Shown in pieces: positions 1-9,177 of a stretch of 64,000 bases of DNA. Both the position numbers and the translations under genes were made by a program. The notes below the pieces were generated by a model. That model was not told the DNA's origin. It was given only the letters and a program-made list of their open reading frames with translations, and made no database searches. How positions within the stretch are numbered: position 1 is the first letter of the stretch; every line of letters begins with the position of its first letter. The stretch is from Devosia sp. Root436 (lineage in GTDB: Bacteria > Pseudomonadota > Alphaproteobacteria > Rhizobiales > Devosiaceae), in assembly GCF_001426345.1 (NCBI RefSeq), contig NZ_LMEM01000009.1, forward strand, positions 512,540 through 576,539. Reading direction: 5' to 3'.

Positions 1-471
1 TTCAACGTCGCCGACGCGGTCAAGGCCCGTTCCTTCCCCATGCCGCTGCCGGTCATCGCCTCCTCGGCCCGCGAGCGCGAATTGCTGCATGCCCAGCCCA
101 TGATTCGGGAAACCCTGGCGCTCGCTGCCCAGGCCGACGTCACCTTCGTCGGCGTCGGCGATATCGGCCCCGATGCCCCGCTCTATCTCGACGGCTTCAT
201 CACCGATGCCGAGCTCAAGGCGCTGCAGAAGGCCGGCGCCGTCGGCGAGATTTGCGGCTGGAGCTTCGATGCCGACGGCAAGATGATCGAGGGCCTGACC
301 AATGACCGCGTCGCTTCGGCCCCGATTCCCTCCCGCGAAAGCTCGCTCGTCGTGGCAATCGCCATGGGAAAGAGAAAATTGCCCGGCATTCGTGCCACGC
401 TCAACCGCCGTCTGGCCAATGGCCTGATCACCGACGAGCGCACCGCCGAAGGCCTGCTGCAGATTTCGTAA
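1..471 (+). CDS. SorC/DeoR-family sugar-binding transcriptional regulator, C-terminal part
   Basis: The frame is open from base 1, so the start and the N-terminal helix-turn-helix lie outside the window; about 156 residues are visible. They read as the effector-binding domain of SorC-family regulators: a short GVGDIG motif followed by the segment ending in the conserved NGLITDE-type C-terminus. The family binds phosphorylated sugars or polyols and controls adjacent transport and catabolism genes. It lies directly upstream of, and on the same strand as, the polyol ABC transporter, so it is the likely regulator of that operon. This is inferred from position; the ligand cannot be read from the sequence. 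Confidence 0.8.
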   Translation, partial: FNVADAVKARSFPMPLPVIASSARERELLHAQPMIRETLALAAQADVTFVGVGDIGPDAPLYLDGFITDAELKALQKAGAVGEICGWSFDADGKMIEGLTNDRVASAPIPSRESSLVVAIAMGKRKLPGIRATLNRRLANGLITDERTAEGLLQIS

Positions 472-572
472 GTCGTTGATCTTCTTTCGATAAAGCCACA
501 CCGAAATCGATTTCCGCCATCCATGCCCCTCGCTATGAGCGCATACCCCGCTTGACTCTGCCGCATGAGTTG

Positions 573-607
573 TGAACATTTGCCCATCGCCGGAACAAAT
601 GCCCGTT
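573..607. promoter_or_regulatory. Candidate SorC-type operator upstream of the polyol operon
   Basis: Inverted half sites ATTTG (578-582) and CAAAT (596-600) lie within the 157-bp gap before the substrate-binding protein, flanked by GAAC on the left and GTTC on the right. Position and symmetry suit an operator for the regulator just upstream. The sequence match is by eye only and the symmetry is imperfect. Confidence 0.3.
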
Positions 608-628
608 CCGGTTACTGGGAGGTAATTG

Positions 629-1939
629 ATGAAACTGACACCCATTCTCGTGGGCGCATTCACCCTTGCGCTGGCGGCATCCGCTTCTGCGCAGACGATC
701 ACCATCGCCACGGTGAACAATGGCGACATGATCCGCATGCAGGGTCTGTCCGATGCATTCACGGCCGAGACCGGCATCGAACTCAATTGGGTCGTGCTGG
801 AAGAAAATACGCTGCGCCAGAATGTCACCACCGACATCGCCACCAATGGCGGCCAATATGACGTGATGACCATCGGCACCTATGAAGTGCCGATCTGGGC
901 CAGGCAGGACTGGCTGGTGCCGCTCGACGCGCTCACCAGCGACGCCGATTACGACGTCGACGACCTGCTGCCGCCGATCCGCGACGGCCTGTCCGTCGAC
1001 GGCAAGCTCTATGCCGCGCCCTTCTACGGCGAAAGCTCCTTCATCATGTACCGCAAGGACCTGATGGAGAAAGCCGGCCTCACCATGCCGGAAGCCCCGA
1101 CCTGGGAATTCATCGGCCAGGCCGCCCGCGCCATGACCGATCGCGCCAATGACATCAACGGCATCTGCCTGCGCGGCAAGGCCGGCTGGGGCGAGAACAT
1201 GGCCTTCCTCACGGCCATGTCCAACTCCTTCGGCGCCCGCTGGTTCGACGAAAACTGGCAGCCCCAGTTCAACACGCCCGAATGGAAGAACACCCTCGAC
1301 ACCTATCTGGGCCTGATGGCCGATGCCGGCCCGGCCGGTGCCTCGTCCAACGGCTTCAACGAGAACCTGACCCTGTTCCAGCAGGGCAAGTGCGGCATGT
1401 GGATCGACGCCACCGTCGCCGCTTCCTTCGTCACCAATCCCGCTGACTCCACCGTCGCCGACCAGGTCGGCTTCGCCCTGGCGCCCGATACGGGGCTGGG
1501 CAAGCGCGGCAACTGGCTCTGGGCCTGGTCGCTGGCCATTCCCAAGAGCTCCCAGCAGCAGGATGCGGCCGCTTCCTTCATCAAGTGGGCGACCGACAAG
1601 GCCTATCTCGAAACCGTCGCCGCACAGGACGGCTGGGCCAATGTGCCCCCGGGCACCCGTATCTCGCTCTACGAGAACCCGGAATACCAGGCCGCCGCGC
1701 CCTTCGCGGAAATGACCATGGGCTCGATCTACGCCGCCGATCCGACCCATCCCACGGTCCAGCCGGTGCCCTATGTCGGCGTGCAGTTTGTCGCCATTCC
1801 CGAGTTTGCCGGTATCGCCACCAATGTCGGCCAGCTCTTCTCGGCGGCGCTTGCCGGCCAGATGTCGGCCGACGACGCCCTGGCCCAGGCCCAGGACGCC
1901 ACCCTGCGCGACATGACCCGCGCCGGCTATATCAAGTAG
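629..1939 (+). CDS. smoE: Polyol/sugar ABC transporter substrate-binding protein (SmoE-like)
   Basis: This 436-residue periplasmic protein has a clear Sec signal peptide (about residues 1-22, ending ASASAQ) and the fold signature of family 1 extracellular solute-binding proteins. It resembles sorbitol/mannitol binding proteins (SmoE/MtlE). The ATG at 629 is preferred over the TTG at 626 because GGGAGG lies six bases upstream of it. It is the first gene of a transport operon followed by two permeases, an ATPase and a polyol dehydrogenase, so it should deliver polyols to SmoFG. A GC-rich hairpin follows, which often limits read-through after highly expressed binding proteins. The exact ligand is not readable. 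Confidence 0.9.
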   Translation: MKLTPILVGAFTLALAASASAQTITIATVNNGDMIRMQGLSDAFTAETGIELNWVVLEENTLRQNVTTDIATNGGQYDVMTIGTYEVPIWARQDWLVPLDALTSDADYDVDDLLPPIRDGLSVDGKLYAAPFYGESSFIMYRKDLMEKAGLTMPEAPTWEFIGQAARAMTDRANDINGICLRGKAGWGENMAFLTAMSNSFGARWFDENWQPQFNTPEWKNTLDTYLGLMADAGPAGASSNGFNENLTLFQQGKCGMWIDATVAASFVTNPADSTVADQVGFALAPDTGLGKRGNWLWAWSLAIPKSSQQQDAAASFIKWATDKAYLETVAAQDGWANVPPGTRISLYENPEYQAAAPFAEMTMGSIYAADPTHPTVQPVPYVGVQFVAIPEFAGIATNVGQLFSAALAGQMSADDALAQAQDATLRDMTRAGYIK

Positions 1940-2048
1940 TCTCTCCTCCGAAGACTCCTGCGGCCGGATACTCCCGTGCCTGGCCGCAGCCTTTCGTTCG
2001 GACGCGCTGCCGGTAGCTAGTCCTCCCGCAACCTGTCCCAAACCGGAG

Positions 2049-2084
2049 CCGCCCGGTCAAAGGTCCCCTCTGGCGACCGGGCGG
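2049..2084 (+). terminator. Hairpin after smoE (attenuator or partial terminator)
   Basis: Perfect arms CCGCCCGGTC (2049-2058) and GACCGGGCGG (2075-2084) enclose a 16-base loop and are followed by a short T-containing tail. Placed between the binding-protein gene and the permease genes, it could lower downstream expression or stabilise the smoE message. Confidence 0.55.
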
Positions 2085-2108
2085 TTTCCAAATAAACTCC
2101 CTTCCACG

Positions 2109-2181
2109 GCGTCATTCCCGCGAAAGCGGGAATCCCCCTTCGGATTGGAGGAGAGGAGATTCCCGCTTTCGCGGGAATGAC
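2109..2181. repeat. Family D palindromic repeat (ATTCCCGCGAAAGCGGGAAT), two facing copies
   Basis: A left unit at 2111-2134 and its reverse complement at 2158-2181 form nested hairpins. Close relatives occur at 35663-35727 and 57720-57793, and a diverged one at 41012-41112. This looks like a REP/BIME-type dispersed intergenic element. Confidence 0.8.
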
Positions 2182-2229
2182 CCCGGTGAAATGGCACCAG
2201 TCCAGCCGGGATCAAGGGAGCACAAACGA

Positions 2230-3102
2230 ATGGCCACCGCACAGACCCGCACCTTGTCCCGCGTCATGATGGCGCCAGCCGTCATCGTGCTGCTGATCTG
2301 GATGATCGTGCCGCTGGTCATGACCCTGTGGTTCTCCTTCCAGAACTACAGCCTCATCAACCCGATGATGACCGGCTTCGCCGGCTGGGGAAATTACCGC
2401 TATGTCCTCGGCGATCCCAGCTTCACCCAGTCGCTCATCAACACGCTAATCCTGGTCGGTGGCGTCCTCGTCATCACCATCGTCGGCGGCACGCTATTGG
2501 CGCTGCTGCTCGACCAGCCCATCTGGGGCCAGGGCATTCTGCGCATCATCGTCATCTCGCCCTTCTTCGTCATGCCGCCCGTCGCGGCCCTGATCTGGAA
2601 GAACGGTTTCATGCATCCCGGCTACGGCATGCTCGGGCATTTGTGGAAAGCCTTCGGCCTGCAGCCCGTCGACTGGTTCAACCAGTATCCGCTGTTTTCG
2701 GTCATCGTCATCGTCGCCTGGCAATGGCTGCCCTTCGCCACGCTGATCCTGCTCACGGCCCTCCAGTCGCTCTCCGAGGAGCAGCGCGAGGCCGCCGAGA
2801 TGGATGGCGCCAACGCCATCAACCGCTTCTACTATATCATCCTGCCGCATATGGCCCGGTCGATCACCATCGTCATCCTGATCCAGACCATCTTCCTGCT
2901 CGGCATCTTCGCGGAAATCCGCGTCACCACCGGCGGCGGCCCCGGCTACGCCTCCACCAACATTGCCTTCCTGGTTTTCCGCACCGGCATCCTCAGCAAC
3001 GACATCGGCGCCGGCTCGGCCGGTGGCGTCGTCGCCGTCGTCATCGCCAATATCGTCGCCATCTTCCTGATGCGCGCTGTGGGGAAGAACCTCGATGCTT
3101 AG
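2230..3102 (+). CDS. smoF: Polyol ABC transporter permease (SmoF-like)
   Basis: This 290-residue integral membrane protein has about six transmembrane segments, beginning near residues 13-33. The EAA loop of importer permeases (EEQREAAEMDGA, about residues 183-194) contacts the ATPase. The start at 2230 is chosen because AAGGGAG precedes it at a normal distance; an upstream in-frame extension to 2191 lacks a ribosome site and would run out of the repeat. It pairs with the permease at 3333 as the two half-channels of a binding-protein-dependent sugar-alcohol importer. Confidence 0.9.
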   Translation: MATAQTRTLSRVMMAPAVIVLLIWMIVPLVMTLWFSFQNYSLINPMMTGFAGWGNYRYVLGDPSFTQSLINTLILVGGVLVITIVGGTLLALLLDQPIWGQGILRIIVISPFFVMPPVAALIWKNGFMHPGYGMLGHLWKAFGLQPVDWFNQYPLFSVIVIVAWQWLPFATLILLTALQSLSEEQREAAEMDGANAINRFYYIILPHMARSITIVILIQTIFLLGIFAEIRVTTGGGPGYASTNIAFLVFRTGILSNDIGAGSAGGVVAVVIANIVAIFLMRAVGKNLDA

Positions 3103-3117
3103 CGCCCGGCACCAAAA

Positions 3118-3297
3118 TACCCCCCTCCGAGCGCCGCTAGGCGCTGCGCGCCAAGCTTTGCTTGCCTCCCCCTCAAGGGGGGAGGTGGCCTCCACTTCGT
3201 GGCACTATCTCACCACATCCACCGATCCCACCCTCCCCCTTGAGGGGAGGGTAGCGAAGCTGGGCTCGCAGAGCCCTAGCGCAGCTAGGGAGGGGGT
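3118..3297. repeat. Family A GC-rich inverted repeat between smoF and smoG
   Basis: Outward hairpins of the type CTCCCCCTCAAGGGGGGAG and CCCTCCCCCTTGAGGGGAGGG flank a short core with GCTAGG/CCTAGC motifs. Related copies sit at 4194-4352, 5424-5570, 7171-7295, 28338-28480, 38217-38352 and 58910-59053. No gene is present in this gap. Confidence 0.75.
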
Positions 3298-3332
3298 ACC
3301 TTTTCCCCACCACCAAATGGCGGAGAACTAAA

Positions 3333-4163
3333 ATGGCCCGCACCGTCCCCGCCTCCACCCGCATCGGCTTCACCGCCCTCGCCTGGCTCATCGCGCTGCT
3401 GCTGTTCTCACCCATCCTCTGGGTGCTGCTCACCGCCTTCAAGACCGAGGCCGAGGCCATCGCCGCCTCGCCCACCTTCCTGCCGCAGCAATTCACCCTG
3501 GAGAATTTCGCCGCGGTGCAGGACCGCTCGGACTATTTCAAGCACGCCTTCAACTCGATCGTGGTCTCGGTCGGCTCCACCCTGCTCGGCCTCGCCATCG
3601 GCATTCCCGCCGCCTGGGCCATGGCCTTTGCGCCGACCAGGCGCACCAAGGACGTGTTGATGTGGATGCTCTCCACCAAGATGATGCCGGCGGTGGGCGT
3701 GCTGATCCCGATCTACCTGATCTTCCGCGACCTGCGCCTGCTCGATACCCTGCAGGGCCTGACGCTGATCATGACCCTGATCAATCTGCCGATCATCATC
3801 TGGATGCTCTATACCTACTTCAAGGAAATCCCGGTCGATATCCTGGAAGCCGCCCGCATGGACGGCGCCGAGCTGTGGAACGAAATCGTCCACGTCCTCG
3901 TGCCCATGGCGGTGCCCGGCATCGCCTCCACCCTGCTGCTCAATGTCATCCTGGCCTGGAACGAAGCCTTCTGGACCATCACCCTGACCTCGGGCCGCGC
4001 CGGCACGCTGACGGCCTTCATCTCGTCCTTCTCGAGCCCGCAAGGCCTCTTCCTCGCCAAGCTCTCGGCGGCATCCCTGCTCGCCATCGCCCCCATCCTG
4101 CTCATGGGCTGGTTCAGCCAGAAACAGCTGGTGCGCGGCCTGACATTTGGTGCGGTGAAATGA
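3333..4163 (+). CDS. smoG: Polyol ABC transporter permease (SmoG-like)
   Basis: The 276-residue inner-membrane permease has six predicted membrane spans and a clear EAA loop (ILEAARMDGAELWNEI, about residues 170-185). It belongs to the MalG/SmoG class of carbohydrate permeases. The ATG at 3333 is the first plausible start after the 230-bp repeat-containing gap. It forms a heterodimer with SmoF, powered by the ATPase at 4388. The two permease genes are separated by a repeat rather than the usual few bases, which suggests later insertion of the repeat into an operon. Confidence 0.9.
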   Translation: MARTVPASTRIGFTALAWLIALLLFSPILWVLLTAFKTEAEAIAASPTFLPQQFTLENFAAVQDRSDYFKHAFNSIVVSVGSTLLGLAIGIPAAWAMAFAPTRRTKDVLMWMLSTKMMPAVGVLIPIYLIFRDLRLLDTLQGLTLIMTLINLPIIIWMLYTYFKEIPVDILEAARMDGAELWNEIVHVLVPMAVPGIASTLLLNVILAWNEAFWTITLTSGRAGTLTAFISSFSSPQGLFLAKLSAASLLAIAPILLMGWFSQKQLVRGLTFGAVK

Positions 4164-4193
4164 TGGCAGCACGCCGCATCATCGACCATGCGC

Positions 4194-4352
4194 CCCCTCG
4201 CCCCTCAGGGGAGAGGGTAGCGTCGCCGGGAGCGCAGCGACCTGGCAAAGCTGGGGTGAGGGGTAAAGGCCCCTCGGCTCGAGCCCCAGCCCTGAACCCC
4301 TCACCCGGCGCTGCGCGCCGACCTCTCCCCTCGAGGGGAGAGGTGACTGCCC
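4194..4352. repeat. Family B GC-rich inverted repeat between smoG and smoK
   Basis: It begins with CCCCTCAGGGGAGAGGGT, contains GGGTGAGGGG and the complementary CCCCTCACCC, and ends with CTCTCCCCTCGAGGGGAGAG. It is a variant of the repeats at 3118 and 7171. No coding signal is seen in the gap. Confidence 0.75.
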
Positions 4353-4387
4353 CCGACGCCGCCTTCACCAAAGCCAAGGACTGAAAA

Positions 4388-5392
<1,005 letters not shown>

Positions 5393-5423
5393 TCATGCAG
5401 CACACCCTGTCCCTCGCTCTGCC

Positions 5424-5570
5424 CACCCTCCCCCTTGAGGGGAGGGTAGCGCCGCTAGGCCTGAAAGGCCGTAGCAGAGCTGGGGAGGGGGTCGCTTATC
5501 CAGCGCGCTTCGGCTTCAGAACCCACTGCACCACCCCCTCCCCGGCCCTCCCCTCAAGGGGGAGGGAGGC
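5424..5570. repeat. Family A GC-rich inverted repeat between smoK and the dehydrogenase
   Basis: Two facing hairpins, CCCTCCCCCTTGAGGGGAGG on the left and its reverse-type copy on the right, occupy most of the 205-bp gap. The centre is single-copy-looking sequence without a credible gene. Confidence 0.75.
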
Positions 5571-5597
5571 TCGTGCCACGGCACCGAGGACTAGACC

Positions 5598-7073
5598 ATG
5601 ACCACCAAGCTCTCTGCCGCCGCCCTGCCCTCCATCACCACGGCGTCCACCCCCGCCTATGACCGTAGCACCCTCACGCCGGGCATCGTGCATTTCGGCG
5701 TCGGCAATTTCCATCGCGCCCATCAGGCCGTCTATCTCGACGACCTCTTCGCCACCGGCTCCGACCACGATTGGGCTCTGGTCGGGGCCGGGGTGCGCGA
5801 GGCCGACGAGGCCATGCGCCAGAAACTCAAGACCCAGGACTGGCTGACCACGGTGGTCGAGCAGGAAGCCGATACCAGCGCCGCCCGCGTCACCGGTCCG
5901 ATGATCGACTATCTCCGCCCTGGCGACAGCGCCGCCGTTATCGCCCGCCTCACCGATCCTGCCATCCGCATCGTCTCGCTGACCATCACCGAGGGCGGCT
6001 ACTATATCGACCCGGCCAGCCAGACCTTCGATCCCGGCCATCCCGATATCGCCTTCGACGCCGCCAACATGGCCGCCCCGAAAACCGCCTTCGGCCTCAT
6101 CCTCGCCGGCCTCCTCGCCCGCCGCGCCGCCGGCATCGCCCCCTTCACCGTGATGAGCTGCGACAACATTCCCGGCAATGGCCACGTCACCCAAAACGCC
6201 GTGGTCGGCCTCGCCCAACTCATCGACCCCGCTTTGGCACAATGGGTCAAAGCCAGCGTCGCCTTCCCCAACGGCATGGTCGATCGCATCACCCCCGCCA
6301 CTTCTCCCCGCGAGATCGCCCTGCTCGCCGAAGATTTCGGCATCGACGACAACTGGCCGGTCTTCTGCGAGAGCTTCAAGCAGTGGGTGCTCGAAGACAA
6401 TTTCCCCGCCGGCCGCCCGGCGCTGGAAAAGGTCGGCGTGCAGTTCGTCAAGGACGTCGCGCCCTACGAGCACATGAAGATCCGCATCCTCAATGGCGGC
6501 CACGCCACCATCGCCTATCCGGCCGGCCTTATGGACATCCATTTCGTCCACGAGGCCATGGCCCATCCCCTGGTCGCTGCCTTCCTCAAGAAGGTCGAGC
6601 ATGACGAGATCATCCCCATCGTGCCTCCGGTGCCCGACACCAACCTCGATGACTATTTCGCCATGTGTGAAAAACGGTTCGCCAATCCCAAGATCGGCGA
6701 TACCGTCCGCCGGCTGGCGTTGGACGGCTCGAACCGGCAGCCCAAATTCATCATTCCGTCCGCGCTCGACCGGGTCAAACGTCAACAGTCTGCTAACGGA
6801 TTGTCACTCGTTTCCGCGCTCTGGTGCCGCTATTGCCACGGCACCACCGACAGCGGCGCCGTCATCGAACCCAACGATCCCAGTTGGGATCGCCTCACCG
6901 CCCAAGCCAAGCTCGCCCGGCACGATCCCGAGGCCTGGCTCGCCATGACCGACATCTACGGCGAGCTCGCTCACAGCCCCGCCTTCCTCGCCGCCTTCAC
7001 CAATGCGCTGACGACATTGTGGGACGTGGGGACCAAGGTCACTCTGGAGCGGTACTTGGCGGATCGCCTTTAG
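5598..7073 (+). CDS. mtlK: Mannitol/polyol 2-dehydrogenase, long-chain (MtlK-like)
   Basis: This 491-residue NAD-dependent polyol dehydrogenase belongs to the mannitol/fructuronate dehydrogenase superfamily. The N-terminal nucleotide-binding segment shows GVGNFHRAHQ. The catalytic motif K-x4-N-x2-H is intact (K294, N299, H302 in KIRILNGGH), matching the family's Lys-Asn-His triad. It oxidises a polyol such as mannitol, sorbitol or D-arabinitol to the corresponding ketose. Expected substrates come from the upstream ABC transporter, and a sugar kinase follows. GAGGA lies upstream of the ATG. Confidence 0.9.
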   Translation: MTTKLSAAALPSITTASTPAYDRSTLTPGIVHFGVGNFHRAHQAVYLDDLFATGSDHDWALVGAGVREADEAMRQKLKTQDWLTTVVEQEADTSAARVTGPMIDYLRPGDSAAVIARLTDPAIRIVSLTITEGGYYIDPASQTFDPGHPDIAFDAANMAAPKTAFGLILAGLLARRAAGIAPFTVMSCDNIPGNGHVTQNAVVGLAQLIDPALAQWVKASVAFPNGMVDRITPATSPREIALLAEDFGIDDNWPVFCESFKQWVLEDNFPAGRPALEKVGVQFVKDVAPYEHMKIRILNGGHATIAYPAGLMDIHFVHEAMAHPLVAAFLKKVEHDEIIPIVPPVPDTNLDDYFAMCEKRFANPKIGDTVRRLALDGSNRQPKFIIPSALDRVKRQQSANGLSLVSALWCRYCHGTTDSGAVIEPNDPSWDRLTAQAKLARHDPEAWLAMTDIYGELAHSPAFLAAFTNALTTLWDVGTKVTLERYLADRL

Positions 7074-7170
7074 CGGCAACGACGGTATTACAAACTCGAC
7101 CGTCACCCTCGGGCTTGCCCCGAGGATGACGCGCGGCGCTATCCCCACCCACTCCAGCACTGCAGCCAGG

Positions 7171-7295
7171 CTCCCTCTCCCTGAGGGGAGAGGGTGGGGT
7201 GAGGGGTTCAGGGCTGGTGAGTGCATGGTGCCATACGCGACATTGAACCCCTCACCCGACCCTTCGGGTCGACCTCTCCCCTCAGGGGAGAGGTG
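7171..7295. repeat. Family B GC-rich inverted repeat between the dehydrogenase and the kinase
   Basis: Left CTCTCCCTGAGGGGAGAG and right CTCTCCCCTCAGGGGAGAG hairpins enclose GGGTGAGGGG and CCCCTCACCC. It fills the middle of the 302-bp gap at 7074-7375; the rest of that gap holds no gene that I can support. Confidence 0.75.
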
Positions 7296-7375
7296 GAAGA
7301 GCCCCGCCCCTCTAGCCACTCCACTCCCCTTCGGCTACCTTCGCGCCCGAACCGGGAAGAGGGCGCTCGATCACG

Positions 7376-8959
7376 ATGCAAAGCCTGCTTGTGGCAGTGG
7401 ACGTGGGCACCGGCAGTGCCAGGGCCGGCGTGCTGACCCCACAAGGTAACCTGTTGGCACGGGCCGAATTTCCGATTCTCATGAACCGCCCCGACGCCAA
7501 CCATGCCGAGCATGACAGCACCCAGATATGGGCCGCCGTCTGCGCCGCCGTACAGGAAGCCATGGCCAATGCGGGAGCCGATCCCGGCCATGTCGTCGGC
7601 CTGAGCTTCGACGCCACCTGCTCCCTCGTCATCCGCGATGCCGAGGGCCAGCCGGTCACCGTCTCGACCAACGGCGAAGACAATTGGGACACCGTGGTCT
7701 GGCTCGATCACCGCGCCCTCGCCGAAGCCGAGGAATGCACCGCCACCGGCCATCTCGTCCTCGCCTATGCCGGTGGCGTCATGTCCCCGGAGATGGAAGC
7801 GCCCAAGCTCATGTGGCTGAAACGCCATATGAAAAGCTCCTGGGAGCGGGCCGGCATGATGTTCGACCTGGCCGATTTCCTCTCCTGGAAAGCCACCGGC
7901 TCGCTCGCCCGCAGCCAGTCCACCCTCACCTGCAAATGGACCTATCTGGCCCATACCGAAACCGGCTGGCAGCCTGATTTCCTGGCTTCCGTGGGCCTTG
8001 AAGACCTGCTCGACAAGGCAGCCCTGCCCGCCAAAGCCAGCCCCGTCGGCACCGATCTCGGCCCGCTGACCGAAGCCGCCGCGGCCGAACTCGGCCTCAC
8101 CACCGCCTGCCGCGTCGGCGCCGGCCTGATCGACGCCCATGCCGGCGCGCTCGGCGTGCTGGGCGCCTTTACCCACGATGTCGGCACCATAGACCGCCAC
8201 CTGGCCCTGATCGCCGGCACCTCCAGCTGCGTCATGGCGCTCTCGGCCGAAGACCGGCCGACGTCAGGTGTCTGGGGCCCCTATTTCGGCGCCGTTCTGC
8301 CCGGCGTCTGGCTCAATGAAGGCGGCCAGTCCGCCACCGGCGCGGTGCTCGACCACATCATCCGCTGGCATGGCGCGGGCGGCGAACCCACTACGGAAAT
8401 GCACCACCGCATCGCCCGGCGCATCATGGAACTGCGCCTGCGCGAGGGCCTGTCACTGGCCGATCGCCTGCATGTGCTGCCCGATTTCCACGGCAATCGC
8501 TCGCCGCTGGGCGACCCCTTCGCCCTCGGCGTCATCTCCGGCCTCACGCTCGACAGCGACTTCGACTCGCTCTGCCGCCTCTATTGGCGCACCGCCGTCT
8601 CCATCGCGCTGGGCGTCCGCCATATCCTCGAAACCCTCAACACCCGCGGCTACGCCATCGATACGCTGCACGTCACCGGCGGCCACACCAAGAATGCCGT
8701 GCTGATGGAGCTTTATGCCGATGCCACCGGCTGCACCGTGGTCGAGTCCTACGCCAAGGATGCCACCCTGCTCGGCATGGCCATGGTCGCCGCCACCGCC
8801 GCCGGCCTCTATCCCAGCCTCGACGCCGCCTGCCTCGCCATGCAGCAGGGCGGCAGCACTCGCGCGCCCGACCCGGCCGCCCGCCCGCAATTCGACAAGG
8901 ACTACCGGATTTTCCTGGAGATGCTCCGGCAGAGGCAGATCATCGACGCGATGGTGTGA
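7376..8959 (+). CDS. FGGY-family carbohydrate kinase (ribulokinase-like)
   Basis: This 527-residue cytoplasmic kinase phosphorylates a ketose from ATP. The N-terminal phosphate-binding motif DVGTGSARAGV is present, then WLDHRA near residue 118, and the C-terminal FGGY signature region GGHTKNAVLMELYAD near residues 432-446. The GTGSAR and WLDHRA variants resemble the D-ribulokinase subgroup rather than classical xylulokinase. Following a polyol dehydrogenase, it would trap the ketose as a pentose phosphate. That suggests a pentitol (ribitol or arabitol) as one substrate of the operon; this is inference from subgroup and context. Confidence 0.85.
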   Translation: MQSLLVAVDVGTGSARAGVLTPQGNLLARAEFPILMNRPDANHAEHDSTQIWAAVCAAVQEAMANAGADPGHVVGLSFDATCSLVIRDAEGQPVTVSTNGEDNWDTVVWLDHRALAEAEECTATGHLVLAYAGGVMSPEMEAPKLMWLKRHMKSSWERAGMMFDLADFLSWKATGSLARSQSTLTCKWTYLAHTETGWQPDFLASVGLEDLLDKAALPAKASPVGTDLGPLTEAAAAELGLTTACRVGAGLIDAHAGALGVLGAFTHDVGTIDRHLALIAGTSSCVMALSAEDRPTSGVWGPYFGAVLPGVWLNEGGQSATGAVLDHIIRWHGAGGEPTTEMHHRIARRIMELRLREGLSLADRLHVLPDFHGNRSPLGDPFALGVISGLTLDSDFDSLCRLYWRTAVSIALGVRHILETLNTRGYAIDTLHVTGGHTKNAVLMELYADATGCTVVESYAKDATLLGMAMVAATAAGLYPSLDAACLAMQQGGSTRAPDPAARPQFDKDYRIFLEMLRQRQIIDAMV

Positions 8960-8961
8960 GT

Positions 8962-9090
8962 GCCACGCCCTCGTGGTTCGAGGCGCTGAAGAACGCGCAC
9001 CTCACCATGAGGGCTACTCCCGGCGCAGTGTAGCAGTAGCCCTCATGGTGAGGCGGGAGCGTAGCGACCCTCGAACCACGAGGGCGTGGC
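8962..9090. repeat. Family C long inverted repeat, copy 1
   Basis: The arms begin GCCACGCCCTCGTGGTTCGA and end in the reverse complement GGGCGTGGC; the inner arms are CTCACCATGAGGGCTAC and GTAGCCCTCATGGTGAGG. Near-identical elements of the same length sit at 54838-54965 and 61282-61411. False reading frames crossing it give PRTTRAW-type peptides, which should not be annotated. Confidence 0.85.
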
Positions 9091-9177
9091 ATGGAGCCAC
9101 CTAGCCCCCGCCCGCAATCCCCGCTAAGCTCTTAACCGGGAAGTCAAATTCGTGGCCTGAAACGAGCGACACAACGC

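Noticed and set aside
592..607. GGAAC followed by CGTT upstream of smoE, as a possible EcfG promoter
   Set aside because: The spacer is only seven bases, far from the required 16-17.
2109..2181. CRISPR-like repeat array
   Set aside because: Only two facing palindromic units occur per site, with no regular spacers or cas genes.
5496..6785. A 429-codon minus-strand frame opposite mtlK
   Set aside because: Composition is typical of reverse-strand noise in GC-rich DNA, and it crosses a repeat. The plus strand encodes a complete polyol dehydrogenase.
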